Assembly (NCBI GenBank): GCA_036389715.1
Contig: DASVWH010000214.1
Coordinates: forward strand, 1-6,401
Origin: DASVWH01 sp036389715
Lineage (GTDB): Bacteria > Acidobacteriota > Blastocatellia > Pyrinomonadales > Pyrinomonadaceae
Direction: 5' to 3'
DNA length: 6,401 nt
The notes beneath the pieces were generated by a model. It worked only from the letters and a program-made list of their open reading frames with translations, made no database searches and was not told the origin of the DNA. Within the stretch, counting starts at the first letter, position 1, and every line of letters starts with the position of its first letter. The translations under genes and the position numbers were made by a program. Below, piece after piece: positions 5,339 through 6,401 of this stretch.

Positions 5339-6382
5339 ATGACCATTCCCGCTCGATTAATCGGATACGGGGCCTATAATTTGTGTTTCGACGCCTGGTT
5401 AGGCAAACCGGCAGGCGGCGGGCCGATCTTCTTCAAGTACCTGCGTGATAATGGCTGGCCGGTGAACCTGGTCAAAGTTATCTGCTTTCGTAATTCCAAC
5501 GCCGACCCGCTGCCCATCAACCGGCGCGTCCCGCTCTACAACGACCAGCGGGCCATCAACACGGCCTTTATAGACAATCTCAACAACCTGGTGGACCAGG
5601 CCAGGCAATTCGGCTTCTGGGTCCAGGTCTGCATCTTCCACTTTCAGGCGATCAATAGCGCGACCGAGGCTCCAGAGAACCGCCCGTCAGTGCTCAACGA
5701 AGATTTGGGGACGAACCCCTGCGAGAGGCTCAAGAAGTTCTTCAGCCCGAACGATGCGGCCATCAACGCCGAACAGATCAAGCTGGTCCAGAGAATCGGA
5801 GACCGTCTCAGGATTTATGACAACGTTCTCTGGGAGATCGGCAACGAGCTGCGCATTCAGGGCTGCCCGGACCCTGGTAATGCAGTGGGGATGTGCCAGA
5901 TGGTAACCTGGATGAACAAGATGCGGACTGCCCTGATTACTTCGCTGCAAGGGCGGCCCTATACCATCTCGACCAGCACCGGGTTGCTCTTTGACAATGA
6001 AAAGATGACCTTTCATCCGAGACCCATTCCCGAGTGCGCTCAACCGGCATTACCGGCCGAGTACTTCGATTTTCACAAGGGGCAATGCTTTGGCGGGGGC
6101 AATTATATTGCGGGCATCACCGCCGCCAAAACCCGCGCGCTGACCGGGACGCAGCCATACAATCCGCGCGGCTTCCTGATTATCAACGACGACGGGGCTG
6201 GCTTTAGCGACGAGACTCCAGATGAGATGGTCGCGCATGCCGCCTTAATCAAGGCCTGGGCCTGCAAAGCCTTCGCCTCCGGGCTCCATTACAGCTCCAA
6301 GCAGCAGTATCCCCCGGTTGGCTGGGACATCCCGGCCCTCCAGGCGCTCAAGGAAGCGAACGCCGGTATCGGCTGCCCCTGA
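5339..6382 (+). CDS. Clan GH-A-like (beta/alpha)8-barrel protein, putative glycoside hydrolase
   Basis: A 347-residue protein ending at TGA 6380-6382. The strands of a GH-A barrel can be followed: beta1 with G-Y-G-A-Y-N-L (9-15), beta2 V-K-V-I-C-F-R51-N, beta3 W-V-Q-V-C-I-F-H101-F, beta4 V-L-W-E-I-G-N169-E170, beta6 Y-F-D-F-H246, beta7 F-L-I-I-N-D-D-G (279-286), beta8 G-L-H-Y-S-S (315-320). N169-E170 fits the Asn-Glu pair carrying the acid/base in GH5-type enzymes, and R51, H101 and H246 sit where that clan keeps active-site residues. At the end of beta7, where the nucleophile Glu is expected, the chain reads N-D-D-G (D284/D285), so a retaining mechanism is uncertain. There are ten cysteines, unusual for a cytoplasmic protein, yet no signal peptide. 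The gene stands alone on the plus strand with its own promoter region, divergent from the glycine-zipper gene. Substrate unknown; a non-catalytic carbohydrate-binding role is an alternative. The barrel assignment is fairly confident, the enzyme activity much less so. Confidence 0.8.
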   Translation: MTIPARLIGYGAYNLCFDAWLGKPAGGGPIFFKYLRDNGWPVNLVKVICFRNSNADPLPINRRVPLYNDQRAINTAFIDNLNNLVDQARQFGFWVQVCIFHFQAINSATEAPENRPSVLNEDLGTNPCERLKKFFSPNDAAINAEQIKLVQRIGDRLRIYDNVLWEIGNELRIQGCPDPGNAVGMCQMVTWMNKMRTALITSLQGRPYTISTSTGLLFDNEKMTFHPRPIPECAQPALPAEYFDFHKGQCFGGGNYIAGITAAKTRALTGTQPYNPRGFLIINDDGAGFSDETPDEMVAHAALIKAWACKAFASGLHYSSKQQYPPVGWDIPALQALKEANAGIGCP

Positions 6383-6401
6383 GATGAGCGGGGTTCAAGA
6401 G

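Noticed and set aside
6384..6401. ATG at 6384 as the start of a further plus-strand gene
   Set aside because: Only six codons are inside the window and the only upstream sequence is the end of the barrel gene; cannot be judged.
1..6401. Defence, toxin-antitoxin, CRISPR or mobile-element system
   Set aside because: No transposase, integrase, Cas, toxin-antitoxin pair, terminal repeats or spacer array could be found; the nuclease-like hint in the left-most protein lacks catalytic residues.

Overview
The window is GC-rich bacterial DNA with five protein-coding genes. Four lie on the minus strand and one on the plus strand. No rRNA, tRNA, CRISPR array, transposase or phage gene was seen. The mix of a DUF4388/PATAN protein fused to a TonB-like C-terminus, a secreted YD-repeat/NTF2-like protein and a secreted glycine-zipper protein resembles genomes of soil Acidobacteriota (Blastocatellia-like). 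This is an inference from protein style, not from a marker gene.

Layout from left to right. (1) Positions 1-1152, minus: the first 384 codons of a soluble protein with a degenerate zinc-ribbon-like segment; its 3' end lies outside the window. (2) 1214-2059, minus: DUF4388 domain, one membrane helix, TonB_C-like domain. (3) 2167-3177, minus: exported protein with three YD-type repeats and an NTF2-like C-terminal domain. These three genes are co-directional with gaps of 107 and 61 bases and could be one transcript read 3 -> 2 -> 1. (4) A 381-base spacer with GC-rich hairpins beside gene 4 and an AT-rich island that may hold the promoter of gene 3. (5) 3559-4911, minus: exported beta-rich protein ending in a glycine zipper, with a GTG start set by a strong Shine-Dalgarno. 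(6) A 427-base divergent spacer with a perfect TATAAT for the plus strand. (7) 5339-6382, plus: an unusual (beta/alpha)8-barrel protein resembling clan GH-A glycoside hydrolases.

How the genes might work together: genes 2, 3 and 4 all look like envelope proteins (one inner-membrane anchored, two exported), and gene 1 looks cytoplasmic. No catalytic pathway links them, and I see no known defence, secretion or biosynthetic system. The most interesting items are the cytoplasmic DUF4388 to periplasmic TonB_C fusion with its partner gene 1, and the barrel protein that keeps the acid/base Glu but has Asp residues where the nucleophile Glu is expected, has ten cysteines and lacks a signal peptide. 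A 22-bp tandem duplication across the stop codon of gene 3 is a small but clear sequence oddity.
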